DNA of 39,257 nt from a virus, in the IMG/VR virus record IMGVR_UViG_3300008105_000027, positions 1 through 39,257 of that record; one strand, given 5' to 3'. The position numbers and the translations under genes were made by a program. Each line of letters opens with the position of its first letter. Positions within the stretch are counted from its first letter, which is position 1. Below are positions 26,292-36,668 of this stretch, in pieces. Under the pieces are notes generated by a model that saw nothing but the letters and a program-made list of their open reading frames with translations, had not been told where the DNA came from and made no database searches.

Positions 26292-28925
26292 ATGGCAATT
26301 GTAAATTACATTCAGGCTAGCTTTGCTGCCGGAGTACTAACACCTAAACTAGCAGGACGTACTGATCTATCTAAATACAAGACAGGATTAGCATCATTAC
26401 ATAACTTTCTAGTATCACCATATGGATGTGTGTTTAGAAGGCCTGGGACACGCTTTGTAGAGCCAACAATAAGTACCAGTAATATATCCCGCCTAGTAAG
26501 ATTTGAATACTCTAACGAGCAAGCTTATCAGATAGAATTTTCTGCAGGTAAGATCAGATTCTATAAAGACCAAGGTCAGATCTTAAGAAGTAGAGGTATA
26601 ACTAACGGAACATTTACTTCAGGTATTTCAGGATGGACATCCAATAATGCTGGTACGGGAACTATTTCATGGGATGCTGGTAACCAAAGATTAAGTTTAA
26701 ATGGTGGTGGCGGTGCCAACTATGCTCGCGCCTATCAAGCAGTTGCTAATATAGGCTTGGGTACATTTACTATAACAATGGACGTAGTCACATCTACAAT
26801 AACTTATAGAGTAGGAACTTCTGTAGGCGGATCGTCCTTAGCTACAGGAACCCTAACTGCTGGTACTGGAAAAACATTTAACTTCACTGTTACTGCAAAC
26901 TCTACCGTATATATAGAATTTGAATGCGCTTCTACAGCAGGTATAGATAACATTGTTTTAAACACAGGTAATATCTACGAAATAGATATACCATATACCA
27001 ATAGTGAAATAAACGATTTAAGATTTGCACAATCTTTCGACACACTGTATATTACACATAGGTCTTACGTACCAAGACAACTTCAAAGACTTGGACATGA
27101 TAACTGGGTACTATCAACTGTATTATTTATTGAGCCTCCTTATCTAGATGAAAATACATCAGATACGACAATAACACCAAGTGCTACGACTGGATCCGTA
27201 ACTGTAACAGCCTCATCTGCTATATTTGCTTCAACTGATGTTGGTAGGGCTATCCGATATAAATCCGGACCAGATAGATCTGATGTAACCAATTATACTG
27301 GAACTGGTACACAAACCTACTTTGATATTCCCTTTTACCCACAAGGACCTAGCGATCTAGTAGTAAGTTTTATAGAAAGTTCAGGCGCTCGTACTGCCAA
27401 AACCTATACATCTGGAGCTCCGGGTGCTGGTCAATTTACTATAACTAATGGTCAGATTCGTACTGGCGATACGGCCTCATCATCACAACGTGTTGAGATA
27501 TCTCCGGCATATGCTGGATCCGGAGAGTGGGGATGGATGAAAATAACCGCATATACATCATCTACACAAGTTACAGCCCTGGTACAAAAAGACTTAGCTG
27601 GTACTAATGCATCCACAGAATGGAGGTTAGGTGCTTGGTCTGAGACTACAGGGTACCCACGAGTTGTAGTATTCCATGAACAAAGACTATACTTTGCTAA
27701 TACAGAAAATCAACCACAGACATTCTGGGGCTCGGCAATTGCTGACTACACTAATTTCCAACCAGATAATGTTTTGTATAAAGGTGCTATTGATAACGAT
27801 ACCTCAGTATCCTTTACATTAGCCGCAAATAACTCACAGGCAATAAACTGGTTAGCTTCTAAGGGAGCATTAATAATAGGTACAAGTAACGCTGTATTCT
27901 CTGCTAAGGGAAGTAGTGGATCTATAACGGCATCTAACGTATCAGTTAAAAAAGAAGCCGATATACCGACAGCATTTACACAGGTCGCAGAAACTTATAA
28001 TGAAATTATATTTGTTGAGAGCTTGGGGCAACGCGTCTACTCTGTATTTTACTCTTTCCAATTAGACGGTTATGACGTACAAGAACTAACACTACTATCA
28101 GATCATTTAGGTAAGATAAGCCCAATATTAGAAATTACCTACCAACCTACCTCTAAGATATTGTGGGCTAGACGTGAGGACGGAACTCTATTGAGTTGTA
28201 CCTATATCCGTAACCAAGAGGTTATTGGATGGGCTACTCACAGCATAGGGGGCACTGATTCTGATGTACAATCAATATCAGTTATCCCAGGAGCTACATA
28301 TAGTGAGTTGTGGATGGTTGTAAATAGATCTGGCATGCCATCTGGATTCAGTAGAACTATTGAGTTTATGACACAGGAGTTTGACAACGAAGAAAAAGAA
28401 GATGCTATATTCCTAGACTGCTCCTTAACTTATAACGGCACATCATCTACATCTATCAGTAACCTTGATCACGTAGCCTCTGCTGAAGTATCTGTCTTAG
28501 TAAATGGCTCTGTCCATCCTAATGTAACAGTTAGCTCCGGTGGTGTGGCTACATTAAGTATTGGTGCAACTAAAGCTACATTCGGATTTGGATATGAGTC
28601 ATATTTAGAAACTATGAGTATAGAAGCTGGATCTAAAATAGGATCTGCACAGGGTAGTATAAGTAGAATATCAGAAGTTAGCATACGTTTCTTTGAAACT
28701 ATAGGCGCTAAAGTAGGCTTCGATTCTAACTCAATAGACATCATACAGTTTAGAGAATCCAATGATTTAATGAATACATCTCCAGATCTATATAGTGGAT
28801 TTAAAATAATTAAATTTAACTCTGGATTTAACCCAGAATATAAGGTATACTTAAAGCAAGATCAGCCGTTACCAATTACGGTATTAAATATTGTATTTAA
28901 GGCCCAGATATCAGATGCACAGTGA
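26292..28925 (+). CDS. Tail tubular protein B (T7 gp12-like) with inserted carbohydrate-binding-like domain
   Basis: An 877-residue nozzle protein. The N-terminus ASFAAGVLTPKLAGRTDLSK and the LHNFLVSPYGCVFRRPGTRF stretch are typical of gp12. Residues ~100-235 hold an extra domain (NGTFTSGISGWTSNNAGTG ... STAGIDNIVLNTG) that looks like a CBM4/9-type beta-sandwich. Then DIPYTNSEINDLRFAQSFDT resumes the canonical fold, with GYPRVVVFHEQRLYFANTEN further on. Forms the tail nozzle; the insert could bind surface sugars. Confidence 0.9.
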   Translation: MAIVNYIQASFAAGVLTPKLAGRTDLSKYKTGLASLHNFLVSPYGCVFRRPGTRFVEPTISTSNISRLVRFEYSNEQAYQIEFSAGKIRFYKDQGQILRSRGITNGTFTSGISGWTSNNAGTGTISWDAGNQRLSLNGGGGANYARAYQAVANIGLGTFTITMDVVTSTITYRVGTSVGGSSLATGTLTAGTGKTFNFTVTANSTVYIEFECASTAGIDNIVLNTGNIYEIDIPYTNSEINDLRFAQSFDTLYITHRSYVPRQLQRLGHDNWVLSTVLFIEPPYLDENTSDTTITPSATTGSVTVTASSAIFASTDVGRAIRYKSGPDRSDVTNYTGTGTQTYFDIPFYPQGPSDLVVSFIESSGARTAKTYTSGAPGAGQFTITNGQIRTGDTASSSQRVEISPAYAGSGEWGWMKITAYTSSTQVTALVQKDLAGTNASTEWRLGAWSETTGYPRVVVFHEQRLYFANTENQPQTFWGSAIADYTNFQPDNVLYKGAIDNDTSVSFTLAANNSQAINWLASKGALIIGTSNAVFSAKGSSGSITASNVSVKKEADIPTAFTQVAETYNEIIFVESLGQRVYSVFYSFQLDGYDVQELTLLSDHLGKISPILEITYQPTSKILWARREDGTLLSCTYIRNQEVIGWATHSIGGTDSDVQSISVIPGATYSELWMVVNRSGMPSGFSRTIEFMTQEFDNEEKEDAIFLDCSLTYNGTSSTSISNLDHVASAEVSVLVNGSVHPNVTVSSGGVATLSIGATKATFGFGYESYLETMSIEAGSKIGSAQGSISRISEVSIRFFETIGAKVGFDSNSIDIIQFRESNDLMNTSPDLYSGFKIIKFNSGFNPEYKVYLKQDQPLPITVLNIVFKAQISDAQ

Positions 28926-29376
28926 TTTAATTATACGACCATATAGAATAGAAGACGTATTTCAAATAAGAGTGCGTGACGAGCAGATAGAGTTTCATAG
29001 ATCTCATAGGGGTTTAATGGATTATGCCATAAGTATAGCTAATGGTTATATGCCTATAACAGTTACAACTATTGATAATGAAATTGTTCTTATAGGCGGA
29101 TTGATTCCGTTATACCTAGATAACGCCGAGGGCTTCTTTTTACTTAGTGATACGTTTGAGCATCACTATTTGAAGAACGCACTACTATTGACTAAATCAA
29201 TTAAAAAGTATATAATTAGGTCTCCATTCAATAGGATACAGACTACGGTAAAGCAAGACTTTGCTAAGGCCGAAAAGTTTGTAAAACTACTCGGATTAGA
29301 GAAAGAGGGATGCCTAAGAAAAGGCGGTTGGGATAAAAAAGATTTGTATATTTACGGATGGGTAAGAAATGTTTGA
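28915..29376 (+). CDS. gp13-like GNAT-fold internal protein
   Basis: A 153-residue protein. LIIRPYRIEDVFQIRVRDEQ at the start and the FVKLLGLEKEGCLRKGGWDK end follow an acetyltransferase-fold layout, as in the T7 gp13/DUF2833 family located between tail tube and gp14. The start at ATG 28915, inside the last codons of gp12, is preferred to a TTG at 28891. Catalytic activity is doubtful; T7 gp13 is needed for virion assembly. Confidence 0.7.
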   Translation: MHSDLIIRPYRIEDVFQIRVRDEQIEFHRSHRGLMDYAISIANGYMPITVTTIDNEIVLIGGLIPLYLDNAEGFFLLSDTFEHHYLKNALLLTKSIKKYIIRSPFNRIQTTVKQDFAKAEKFVKLLGLEKEGCLRKGGWDKKDLYIYGWVRNV

Positions 29377-30001
29377 CGTAAGTTTTTTTAGAGAGTATTC
29401 TGGATTTACTCCTAGTAGCAATAAATCCAATATGTATGACTTCCAGAGAAGTCAGATTACAAGCCAGGCCAATAATAGCTTCTTTGATATAATAGGTGGT
29501 ATTGGGTCTAAACTATCTAATGCGTGGGCCGCTAGGGATTACGCTGATCAAGTAGCGGAAGCTAAGGCTATATCGTATCAAAATGCACAGGTAGTAGCTG
29601 AGGCACAGAAAGAGTACAATCTAAAAGCCGCAGAGTTTCAAAACGAACTGCGTCAACGTAACTCTAATATATTAATGAATAACGCGTACAACCTACGTAG
29701 CTTTGCTCTACAAGAGAAAGAGGATGGGTTTGCGTATGCAATGAGGGTTAGCGGTGATTATAAGGCTGAGTTTGCCTCATCTGGAGTACAGTTAAATACA
29801 GGATCAACCAGAGATGTTGAAAATTTCTTAATTGATAGTGCTATGACTAAATCTGATAGGACATATAAAGATAGGTTAAATCAGATATCTGAAGTTGTCA
29901 ATAAAGCTCAGTCAGAAGCTCTCGCAGGTACATATGAACTGTGGAGTGCTAAAGAACGTAATAGATTTATAGATGCTAACGCTCAAATGGTACAATACTA
30001 A
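29369..30001 (+). CDS. Internal virion protein, gp14-like
   Basis: A 210-residue protein. Early Gly-rich IIGGIGSKLSNAWAARDYAD, a long coiled-coil-like region (AKAISYQNAQVVAEAQKEYN) and GDYKAEFASSGVQLNTGSTR, a recurring segment of podovirus internal core proteins. It would be ejected and help form the conduit across the outer membrane. Overlaps the previous gene by 8 bases and abuts the next (TAATG). Confidence 0.8.
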   Translation: MFDVSFFREYSGFTPSSNKSNMYDFQRSQITSQANNSFFDIIGGIGSKLSNAWAARDYADQVAEAKAISYQNAQVVAEAQKEYNLKAAEFQNELRQRNSNILMNNAYNLRSFALQEKEDGFAYAMRVSGDYKAEFASSGVQLNTGSTRDVENFLIDSAMTKSDRTYKDRLNQISEVVNKAQSEALAGTYELWSAKERNRFIDANAQMVQY

Positions 30002-32061
30002 TGGCTAGAATTAATTTACCTACACCAGAGTCAGCAATGACTCCTATACAACAAACAGCACCTTTTAATGCTAGTGAGATCAAATCATTCCAAAATCAAG
30101 TAGGATCTGAATATGATCAATTAACTAGCCGTGCTTTATCAAGTGCAGCTAGTTTTAGAGACAGAGCTGAGGCGGCAGAGATGGCTGCCACAGAAGCAGA
30201 AAATAAAGCCAGCTTAATGAAGCTAATACCACAAGCCATGCAAGATATTGGTGATACCTTTGACAAGGCTACTGCTAAAATTGTTGCATTGGACCAACAC
30301 CAATTTGAAGAAGAAGCTGCTAAAGCCGGAAGAGCATATGTACTAGAAGAAGGTATTGGGCTGCAAGAGCAGTATTTAAAATTCAGACAGCAAAACCCAG
30401 GTAACCCAGCAGCTACACTTAAGTTTGTAAACGGTCAAATAAATGAGGCACTAAGCAGAGCCCCAACCGAGGACGCTAGATTAGACCTATTGTCTAAAGC
30501 CTCACGTATTAAATATTCTGCACTAAGTAATGCCTTCTCAGAGAAAAGAGTTAGGGGTAAGCAAGAAAGACAGTCTCAAGTATCTAAGGCCTATAACTCT
30601 ATCTTGGAGCAGGTTAAAGTAAACCCATATGATGTACAAACATCAGCAGTACAACTAAACGATATTAATAAGACCTTAAGTAATGAGGGCTTACCAGCAG
30701 ATCACGTAGACTACTTAAATAAATCCATGAAATCTGGTGTGTTGAAAACACAGATCCAAACTTTCTTACAGAATGGACAAGTAAATAATGCTGCTGACGC
30801 ATTAAGAGATAAGGGGTATAAGGCTACAATTGAAGCTAATGAGTACAAAGGATTAGTAGATGTAACTGCACAGGCATTTATTGAATCTAAATTAGCTACT
30901 TACAAGAAATCTGATTTACGAACCGGAATAGCTGTATTAAGGGCTGGTGCAATCACACCAGATATGCCTAAAGCTAAGCAGTATGCTGACGCAGATTTCC
31001 TACTAAATGCTGAAACAATGATGCCTAAACCATCAGAAATAACGTCAGATAATTATGCCCGAATTTCTGACAGCCTAAATAGCTACTGGGCCGGTCAAAA
31101 GGTCGTTGGAAGCGATCAAATTGCCTACATAAATAACCGACTTGTTTACAGCGGAAACCCATACGAAGCTGCTGGATATGCACAGGCTATTGATAAACTA
31201 TTTAATGATCCTAATCTTAAGAATATAGAAGTAGCAAGCCAGTATGGTGATTCTAATAAGAGCACTGTAGGCATGGCATTAGACATATCTAGACAGCTTA
31301 AGTTAGGTGTACCTGCTGCTGACGCTGTACAAAACGTACGTAACCACTATGCATCACTAAATAATAAAGAAGAATCTCAGTGGAACAAGGAATTGGATAG
31401 AGCTACAAAAGAAATTAAGTTTGATAACCTAGTAGAATCTGCAATTGATAAGTGGAATGTATACTACAATCCTAATAATCAGCCATATGCAGCTAAGGAG
31501 GCTGAGAATTTATTTAGAGCTGCTTATATGAAGACTGGGAATGTTGATACAGCTAAAGAAATGACTAAGGTTGCACTAGAAAGAGATTACTCTATTACAG
31601 AAGTAAATGGTGTAAAAGAGATCATGAAGAACGCGCCAGACAAAGTATTACCTGGACAAACCAAACGTATAGTCGAAGGGTTCCACTCAGAGATGGGTAA
31701 ATACTTCACTGAGGCCGGACTAAAATACGACAATAATTATAATGTTGTAGGTCCAGATAACAAGCCTGTAAGAATACGTATGCAGCCAATGTATAACGGA
31801 ATTGAAACCAAACCTGGCACAAAAACATTTTTAGTTACTGATGAAGGTGGTAGACTTATAGTAAGGCCTGACGGTAATTTCCTAACATATAACGTAGGAT
31901 ATGACCCAGATGCATTCATAAAGGAAAAAGAAAACCTTATGCAAAATCTTGGGTTTGAAAAAGATATGACCGAGGAACGCTTGAGGGAGTCAGCTAAAAA
32001 TGATATAATGAACTACATATTAGGGGAAGACTTCTCGAAACCAAGCACAGAAGGTAAGTAA
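30001..32061 (+). CDS. Internal virion protein, gp15-like
   Basis: A 686-residue, largely helical protein with charged heptad-like N-terminus (LSSAASFRDRAEAAEMAATE) and long soluble body. Size and order (between gp14-like and gp16-like genes) match the T7 gp15 core/ejection protein. No enzymatic motif is visible. Its ATG overlaps the previous stop, and its stop overlaps the next ATG. Confidence 0.8.
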   Translation: MARINLPTPESAMTPIQQTAPFNASEIKSFQNQVGSEYDQLTSRALSSAASFRDRAEAAEMAATEAENKASLMKLIPQAMQDIGDTFDKATAKIVALDQHQFEEEAAKAGRAYVLEEGIGLQEQYLKFRQQNPGNPAATLKFVNGQINEALSRAPTEDARLDLLSKASRIKYSALSNAFSEKRVRGKQERQSQVSKAYNSILEQVKVNPYDVQTSAVQLNDINKTLSNEGLPADHVDYLNKSMKSGVLKTQIQTFLQNGQVNNAADALRDKGYKATIEANEYKGLVDVTAQAFIESKLATYKKSDLRTGIAVLRAGAITPDMPKAKQYADADFLLNAETMMPKPSEITSDNYARISDSLNSYWAGQKVVGSDQIAYINNRLVYSGNPYEAAGYAQAIDKLFNDPNLKNIEVASQYGDSNKSTVGMALDISRQLKLGVPAADAVQNVRNHYASLNNKEESQWNKELDRATKEIKFDNLVESAIDKWNVYYNPNNQPYAAKEAENLFRAAYMKTGNVDTAKEMTKVALERDYSITEVNGVKEIMKNAPDKVLPGQTKRIVEGFHSEMGKYFTEAGLKYDNNYNVVGPDNKPVRIRMQPMYNGIETKPGTKTFLVTDEGGRLIVRPDGNFLTYNVGYDPDAFIKEKENLMQNLGFEKDMTEERLRESAKNDIMNYILGEDFSKPSTEGK

Positions 32062-34892
32062 TGTCAGTAATTGATAGTGTTACAAATTTTTTTACTACAG
32101 ATTACGAAAGGGCTTTAAATAATTCTGTCAGTACTACGGCTGGAAGCGTATCATATGAACAGATGTTACAATCTATGGTACCTCCTACAATGCCCACCAC
32201 TACGGAGAATCTGGAGCAAGGTAAGTGGGATACATTCACATCTAGAGCTGCACGTCAGGTAAACACTGACATTGGTGGATTGATGAATTTTGCATACGAG
32301 TACTTTGCAAAAGAACCTAATTACAACGTATTTAAAGATCCAGAATTTACCTCACAAAGTCCAGAATTCCAAGTTAAATATGCAAGGAATCTAATGGACT
32401 CACCTAATGCACAGTACACTCGTGGATCTATACAGAAGGCTAAAGAAACTGAAGAGCTAATGGCTAAAACCTCTGAGAATTTCTATACAGGGATAGCTGG
32501 GGATATGGTAGGTTCGTTATTTAATGTAAGTAACTTACTAGGGTTCAGAGCTACATTGGCTAATGTACCACGTATAGTAAATGCTGCTAGAGTATCTGGG
32601 GTTGCTACGGGTGCTGTTGCAATACAGGAGTTAGGCCGTCAGCAAGAAGATATTACAGTATCTGATCAAGAAGTAGCTATGAATGTCGGATCTACTATGG
32701 CATTGGGTGCATTTCTTGGATATTTAGGCTCACCGTCTATGAGTCCAAAGTTTACTCAAAATGCTAAAACTATTTTAAATCCAAACGCCCCTCTTAAAGC
32801 TGAGACTTTAGAGGATGTACTTGCGGCTGGTGGTAATGCTGGAGCTGCGCGAGTAGCTACTGAAGAGGGCTATAACTTAGCTATGACAAACTCAGTATTT
32901 AAAAAACTAGCTGAGGTATCTGATATAACTGGTGCCGAACTACGTGGACTGCAGTCTCCATCAAAACAGATGAACTATTATACAAACCTATTTACTAGTC
33001 ATAACTATCTAATTGAGCGTAACCTAAAGGGTGAGGCGTCTCCTATAAGCTTAGTTAATATGATTGATAGTGAGTTCAAACTTAAATTTAATCCATTAAG
33101 AACAAATCTAGATACTGCATACGCCGGATTTAAAAAGGAAGGTGGTAAACTAAACCAAGACGAGTTTTTGAATGAGGCATTCGAAGTAATGGCTGGAGTT
33201 AAACAGACATCATCTAGAGAAGTATCTGATGCCGCACGTAATATGCGTAACTACTTCGACACTTTTGCACAAAGAATATCTAGTGTAGATCCAACATTTA
33301 AGCCAAGACAGAACTACATACCAGGTATATTTGATAGAAGATCTGTAATAAAAAACCAAGCAGAATTGCGTAAAGATATAACTAACGAATTACTTGAGGT
33401 GTTACGTAGGGAAAATGCTACAGTTAGCACATCTAAGATAGGCAAGGGAGTTAAGGCAGATAAATCCATAAATAAAGAACTAATACCAGCGGATATAGAA
33501 GACCCTGTATTTGCGGAAGCAGTTAACGCCATTTATCAAAAGATAGCACTAGATTCAGCAGGAAACACGTTTTCTCCAGCTCCTAAATCATGGACTGCCA
33601 AAAACTTAAAATCTCGTTATTTAAACTTTAGCAACGAATTCTATAATAAATATAGAAGTAAGGATGTAATGCACATCTTTAATAATTATGGTAGGCAAGC
33701 ATCTAGGGATATAAACTTTCAGAAATATCTCGGCGTGAAAGATCCTTATAAAATCATAGATAATGTGAAAGACGATTATTCAAAGTTATTACAAGATGTT
33801 GAAAAACGTACAGATATATCAAATAGAAATGAATTAATAGAAAGTCTGCAAAAAAACTTAGAAAGAGATATTCTAGATGCAGATAGGCTAATAAGCTTAA
33901 GTACTGGTAAATTTAACCAAGGTGCATCTGAGTTTACTAGAGACACAACCGCAGTCTTAAAAGCCCTAGTATATATGAGGACTATGGGTAAAGTTATATT
34001 CTCAATGGTACCTGACTTAGTACGTGTAGCTACATCTAAACTAACTTCTGTAGGACTTGGTGATGATATACTACAAACATCTACTAAAGTAGCCGATGTA
34101 TTTAAAGCCATCCCAGATAGGGATGTAGGTAGATTATTCGGTGTAGTCTCTGATAGGATTACCGGTGTCGCTAGATCATCTTTATTCTCAGAAGTAATTG
34201 ATCTAAACGTACCTACTAAAATAGAGCAGGGTACTAAATTTGCATCTAGTGTATTCTCTAGATTAAACCTAATGGATCCACTAAACAATATAACGCGTAC
34301 TGCAATAGCTGAGGACGTAAGTAGAAAGGTTCTTAAGTACTCAAGGGATTTGATCGATGGTAAGTTAGTTAAAGGATCTTCGGAATATTTGGAATTATCA
34401 AAACTTGGTATAGACAGCAAGCTTGCTAAAAAAATTATAAATAGCTTTGACACACATCAAGAAGTTACTGAGTTTGGTGGTAAGAAAGTATTAACCACAG
34501 GTATTGATAGCTGGGATCCAAACGTATCGGCACCATTTATAGCTGCTGTACAAAGAGCTGTAGATAACACAATCATTGTACCTACTCCAGGAGCTAAACC
34601 ATTCTGGACGCAAACTCCTTGGGGAAGTGTGATATCTCAGTTAAAAGGATTCAGCTTCATCTCTTTAAACAAATATCTATTACCTGCCATGCAGAACATG
34701 GCTGGGGTTAATCCTAAAGAGTCTATGAAGGCAATGAGTGTTATACTAGCTGACTTACTAGTAGCCTCGCAGGTAGCCATGCTACAAGATTGGAGTGGCG
34801 GTAGGGAAGTTAACTATACACCAGAGGCTTTATTAGCCAGTGCCTTGACAAAGAACTCCACATTTGCTATACTAGGGTTTGGAAAAACTTAA
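32061..34892 (+). CDS. Internal virion protein, gp16-like
   Basis: A 943-residue protein, shorter than T7 gp16 (1318) and without a recognisable lytic transglycosylase motif at the N-terminus. It has possible hydrophobic helices near residues 150-205 and 845-915 that could enter the cell membrane during ejection. Position directly after the gp15-like gene supports a DNA-ejection role. The C-terminal ILGFGKT resembles half a P-loop but lacks the preceding G-x4 context. Confidence 0.8.
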   Translation: MSVIDSVTNFFTTDYERALNNSVSTTAGSVSYEQMLQSMVPPTMPTTTENLEQGKWDTFTSRAARQVNTDIGGLMNFAYEYFAKEPNYNVFKDPEFTSQSPEFQVKYARNLMDSPNAQYTRGSIQKAKETEELMAKTSENFYTGIAGDMVGSLFNVSNLLGFRATLANVPRIVNAARVSGVATGAVAIQELGRQQEDITVSDQEVAMNVGSTMALGAFLGYLGSPSMSPKFTQNAKTILNPNAPLKAETLEDVLAAGGNAGAARVATEEGYNLAMTNSVFKKLAEVSDITGAELRGLQSPSKQMNYYTNLFTSHNYLIERNLKGEASPISLVNMIDSEFKLKFNPLRTNLDTAYAGFKKEGGKLNQDEFLNEAFEVMAGVKQTSSREVSDAARNMRNYFDTFAQRISSVDPTFKPRQNYIPGIFDRRSVIKNQAELRKDITNELLEVLRRENATVSTSKIGKGVKADKSINKELIPADIEDPVFAEAVNAIYQKIALDSAGNTFSPAPKSWTAKNLKSRYLNFSNEFYNKYRSKDVMHIFNNYGRQASRDINFQKYLGVKDPYKIIDNVKDDYSKLLQDVEKRTDISNRNELIESLQKNLERDILDADRLISLSTGKFNQGASEFTRDTTAVLKALVYMRTMGKVIFSMVPDLVRVATSKLTSVGLGDDILQTSTKVADVFKAIPDRDVGRLFGVVSDRITGVARSSLFSEVIDLNVPTKIEQGTKFASSVFSRLNLMDPLNNITRTAIAEDVSRKVLKYSRDLIDGKLVKGSSEYLELSKLGIDSKLAKKIINSFDTHQEVTEFGGKKVLTTGIDSWDPNVSAPFIAAVQRAVDNTIIVPTPGAKPFWTQTPWGSVISQLKGFSFISLNKYLLPAMQNMAGVNPKESMKAMSVILADLLVASQVAMLQDWSGGREVNYTPEALLASALTKNSTFAILGFGKT

Positions 34893-34912
34893 TATACTGG
34901 GGCTGGTTAATA

Positions 34913-34937
34913 AACCAAATAGGAAGACAACCAAATA
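34913..34937 (+). repeat. AACCAAATA direct repeats before the tail fibre gene
   Basis: AACCAAATA at 34913-34921 and 34929-34937, followed by related AACCAAGG and AAACCAC. Found in the 64-base gap before the fibre gene. May be a leader or binding element; function unknown. Confidence 0.35.
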
Positions 34938-34956
34938 ATAACCAAGGTAAACCACA

Positions 34957-36372
34957 ATGACAGTATCTTCAGTAGTCACACCTTTAAAACAGTATAATGG
35001 TAATGGAGTAACAACCTCCTTTGCTACCACTTTCGTATTTACAGCAGCTACTGATTTAGTAGTAATCCTTACTGATACAAGTGATGTTGACACAACACAA
35101 ATATTAAACTCAGACTACACAGTAACCGGCGGATCTGGATCTGTTGGAACAGTTATAATGTCAGTGGCACCAGGAAGCGGTGAAACATTAACAATACAGC
35201 GTAGGACAGCTCGTACACAATCAGTGGACTATATTGAGAATGACTCATTCCCAGCAGAATCTCACGAGGGTGCATTAGATAAACTAACTTTAATAACCCA
35301 GGAGTTAGAAGAATCAATAGGAAGGTCGTTAGTCTTACCTAGTACCTCAGGTATATCAGGATTAGTATTTCCTACTCCAGCATCTGACGAGTTCATAAAA
35401 TGGAATAACGCAGCTACTAACTTAGAATCAGTTTCATTGGCCTCAATAGATGCAATTGTGTTCTCGGGAAATGGAATGCTAGCCTACACAGGAACTACCG
35501 CCTTAACTTCACGCACAATAACTGGAACATCTAACGAAATAACTGTTACTAATGGTGACGGCGTTAGCGGAAACCCTACAATATCACTACCATCAGCACT
35601 AACCTTTACTGGTAAAACAGTAACAAACGGTACGTTCTCTAACCCAACAATTAGTATGCACGACAATGATCTAACAATAAAAGATCAAACCGATACTACT
35701 AAGAGATTTAAATTCGAAGCTTCTGGGATAACCACAGCTACAACACGTACGTTAACTGTACCAGATAGTGATGGTACCATAGCATTAACATCTCCTTCCT
35801 ATGTAACATTAGGTACAGATGGAGTCTTACCAAACGAACGAGTACTTACAGCTGGATCAGGTATATCAATTACTGATGGCGGTGCTGGTAGCACTATTAC
35901 AATAAACCAAGCTGCAGGAGCCGTACTACAAGTAGTATCTACACAAGTTACTGCAACAACAACCTCTACATCTACTACGTTTGCAGATATATCTGGTTTA
36001 ACTGTTAGCATAACCCCATCTAGTTCCTCTAATAAAATACTAGTACTTATTGACTTATCAATTTCAACTGACTCAGCAAACAATGCTAGTATAAGAATAG
36101 ATCGTGGTGGAAGTGCAGTAGGTTCTGGTGTGGCAGTAGGCTCTAGGTTTGCCGTAGGTAGACAATCCTATGTGAATGACTCTATTACGATGCAAAATCT
36201 AACGATGCTGTTCTTAGATTCGCCCGCAACAACCTCATCCACAACTTATAAAGTACAATGGATATGTAATACCGCTGGTACAAACTATTTAAACAGATCT
36301 AGGACAGATACAGACGCATCAAACTTTGCACGTGGATCAAGCTCTATAACAGTAATGGAAATAAAAGGTTAG
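34957..36372 (+). CDS. Tail fibre with T7-type N-terminal domain
   Basis: A 471-residue fibre. Residues 1-130 (LKQYNGNGVTTSFATTFVFT ... SFPAESHEGALDKLTLITQE) match the T7 gp17 N-terminal domain that attaches the fibre to the tail. The rest is beta-repeat-like, with Ser/Thr-rich stretches and a C-terminal module (ISGLTVSITPSSSSNKILVL) common in podovirus fibres. It probably anchors the other fibre proteins encoded downstream. Confidence 0.9.
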   Translation: MTVSSVVTPLKQYNGNGVTTSFATTFVFTAATDLVVILTDTSDVDTTQILNSDYTVTGGSGSVGTVIMSVAPGSGETLTIQRRTARTQSVDYIENDSFPAESHEGALDKLTLITQELEESIGRSLVLPSTSGISGLVFPTPASDEFIKWNNAATNLESVSLASIDAIVFSGNGMLAYTGTTALTSRTITGTSNEITVTNGDGVSGNPTISLPSALTFTGKTVTNGTFSNPTISMHDNDLTIKDQTDTTKRFKFEASGITTATTRTLTVPDSDGTIALTSPSYVTLGTDGVLPNERVLTAGSGISITDGGAGSTITINQAAGAVLQVVSTQVTATTTSTSTTFADISGLTVSITPSSSSNKILVLIDLSISTDSANNASIRIDRGGSAVGSGVAVGSRFAVGRQSYVNDSITMQNLTMLFLDSPATTSSTTYKVQWICNTAGTNYLNRSRTDTDASNFARGSSSITVMEIKG

Positions 36373-36374
36373 TT

Positions 36375-36668
36375 ATGAATATACAAGATGCATTATACTT
36401 TTATAACAAAGATTTGAAAGCAGAGTACACGGTAGGTGAAGATTATGAATCACTTATTTGGCACAGTGTTAGCATACCTAAACCATCATATGAAGAATTA
36501 TTGAATGCCTATATTGCATTTTTAGAATATAAAAATAGCACAAGGTATAAAGAATTAAGAAAAGCAGCTTATCCATCAATTGAAGACCAACTTGATTTAA
36601 TATTTCATGGTGGTTTAGATGCATGGCGAGAAGTTATACAAGACGTAAAAAATAGGTATCCAAAATGA
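36375..36668 (+). CDS. Fibre-associated small protein / possible chaperone
   Basis: A 97-residue protein. The C-terminal half RKAAYPSIEDQLDLIFHGGL ... IQDVKNRYPK is a pattern seen in many phage tail-gene clusters (YPsixdQLDxixhxG ... i..vKxxyPk). It starts two bases after the fibre gene and overlaps the next gene. Role in fibre folding or attachment is inferred from that recurrence. Confidence 0.65.
   Translation: MNIQDALYFYNKDLKAEYTVGEDYESLIWHSVSIPKPSYEELLNAYIAFLEYKNSTRYKELRKAAYPSIEDQLDLIFHGGLDAWREVIQDVKNRYPK

Noticed and set aside
33776-34453. 225-codon minus-strand frame opposite the gp16-like gene
   Set aside because: Antisense shadow of a well-supported virion gene; no ribosome site and Ser/Leu-rich translation typical of a mirror frame.
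34872-34892. ILGFGKT at the end of the gp16-like protein as the missing terminase Walker A exon
   Set aside because: Only FGKT matches; the residues before it belong to an ejection protein, the G-x4 spacing is wrong, and it lies 16 kb downstream of terL.
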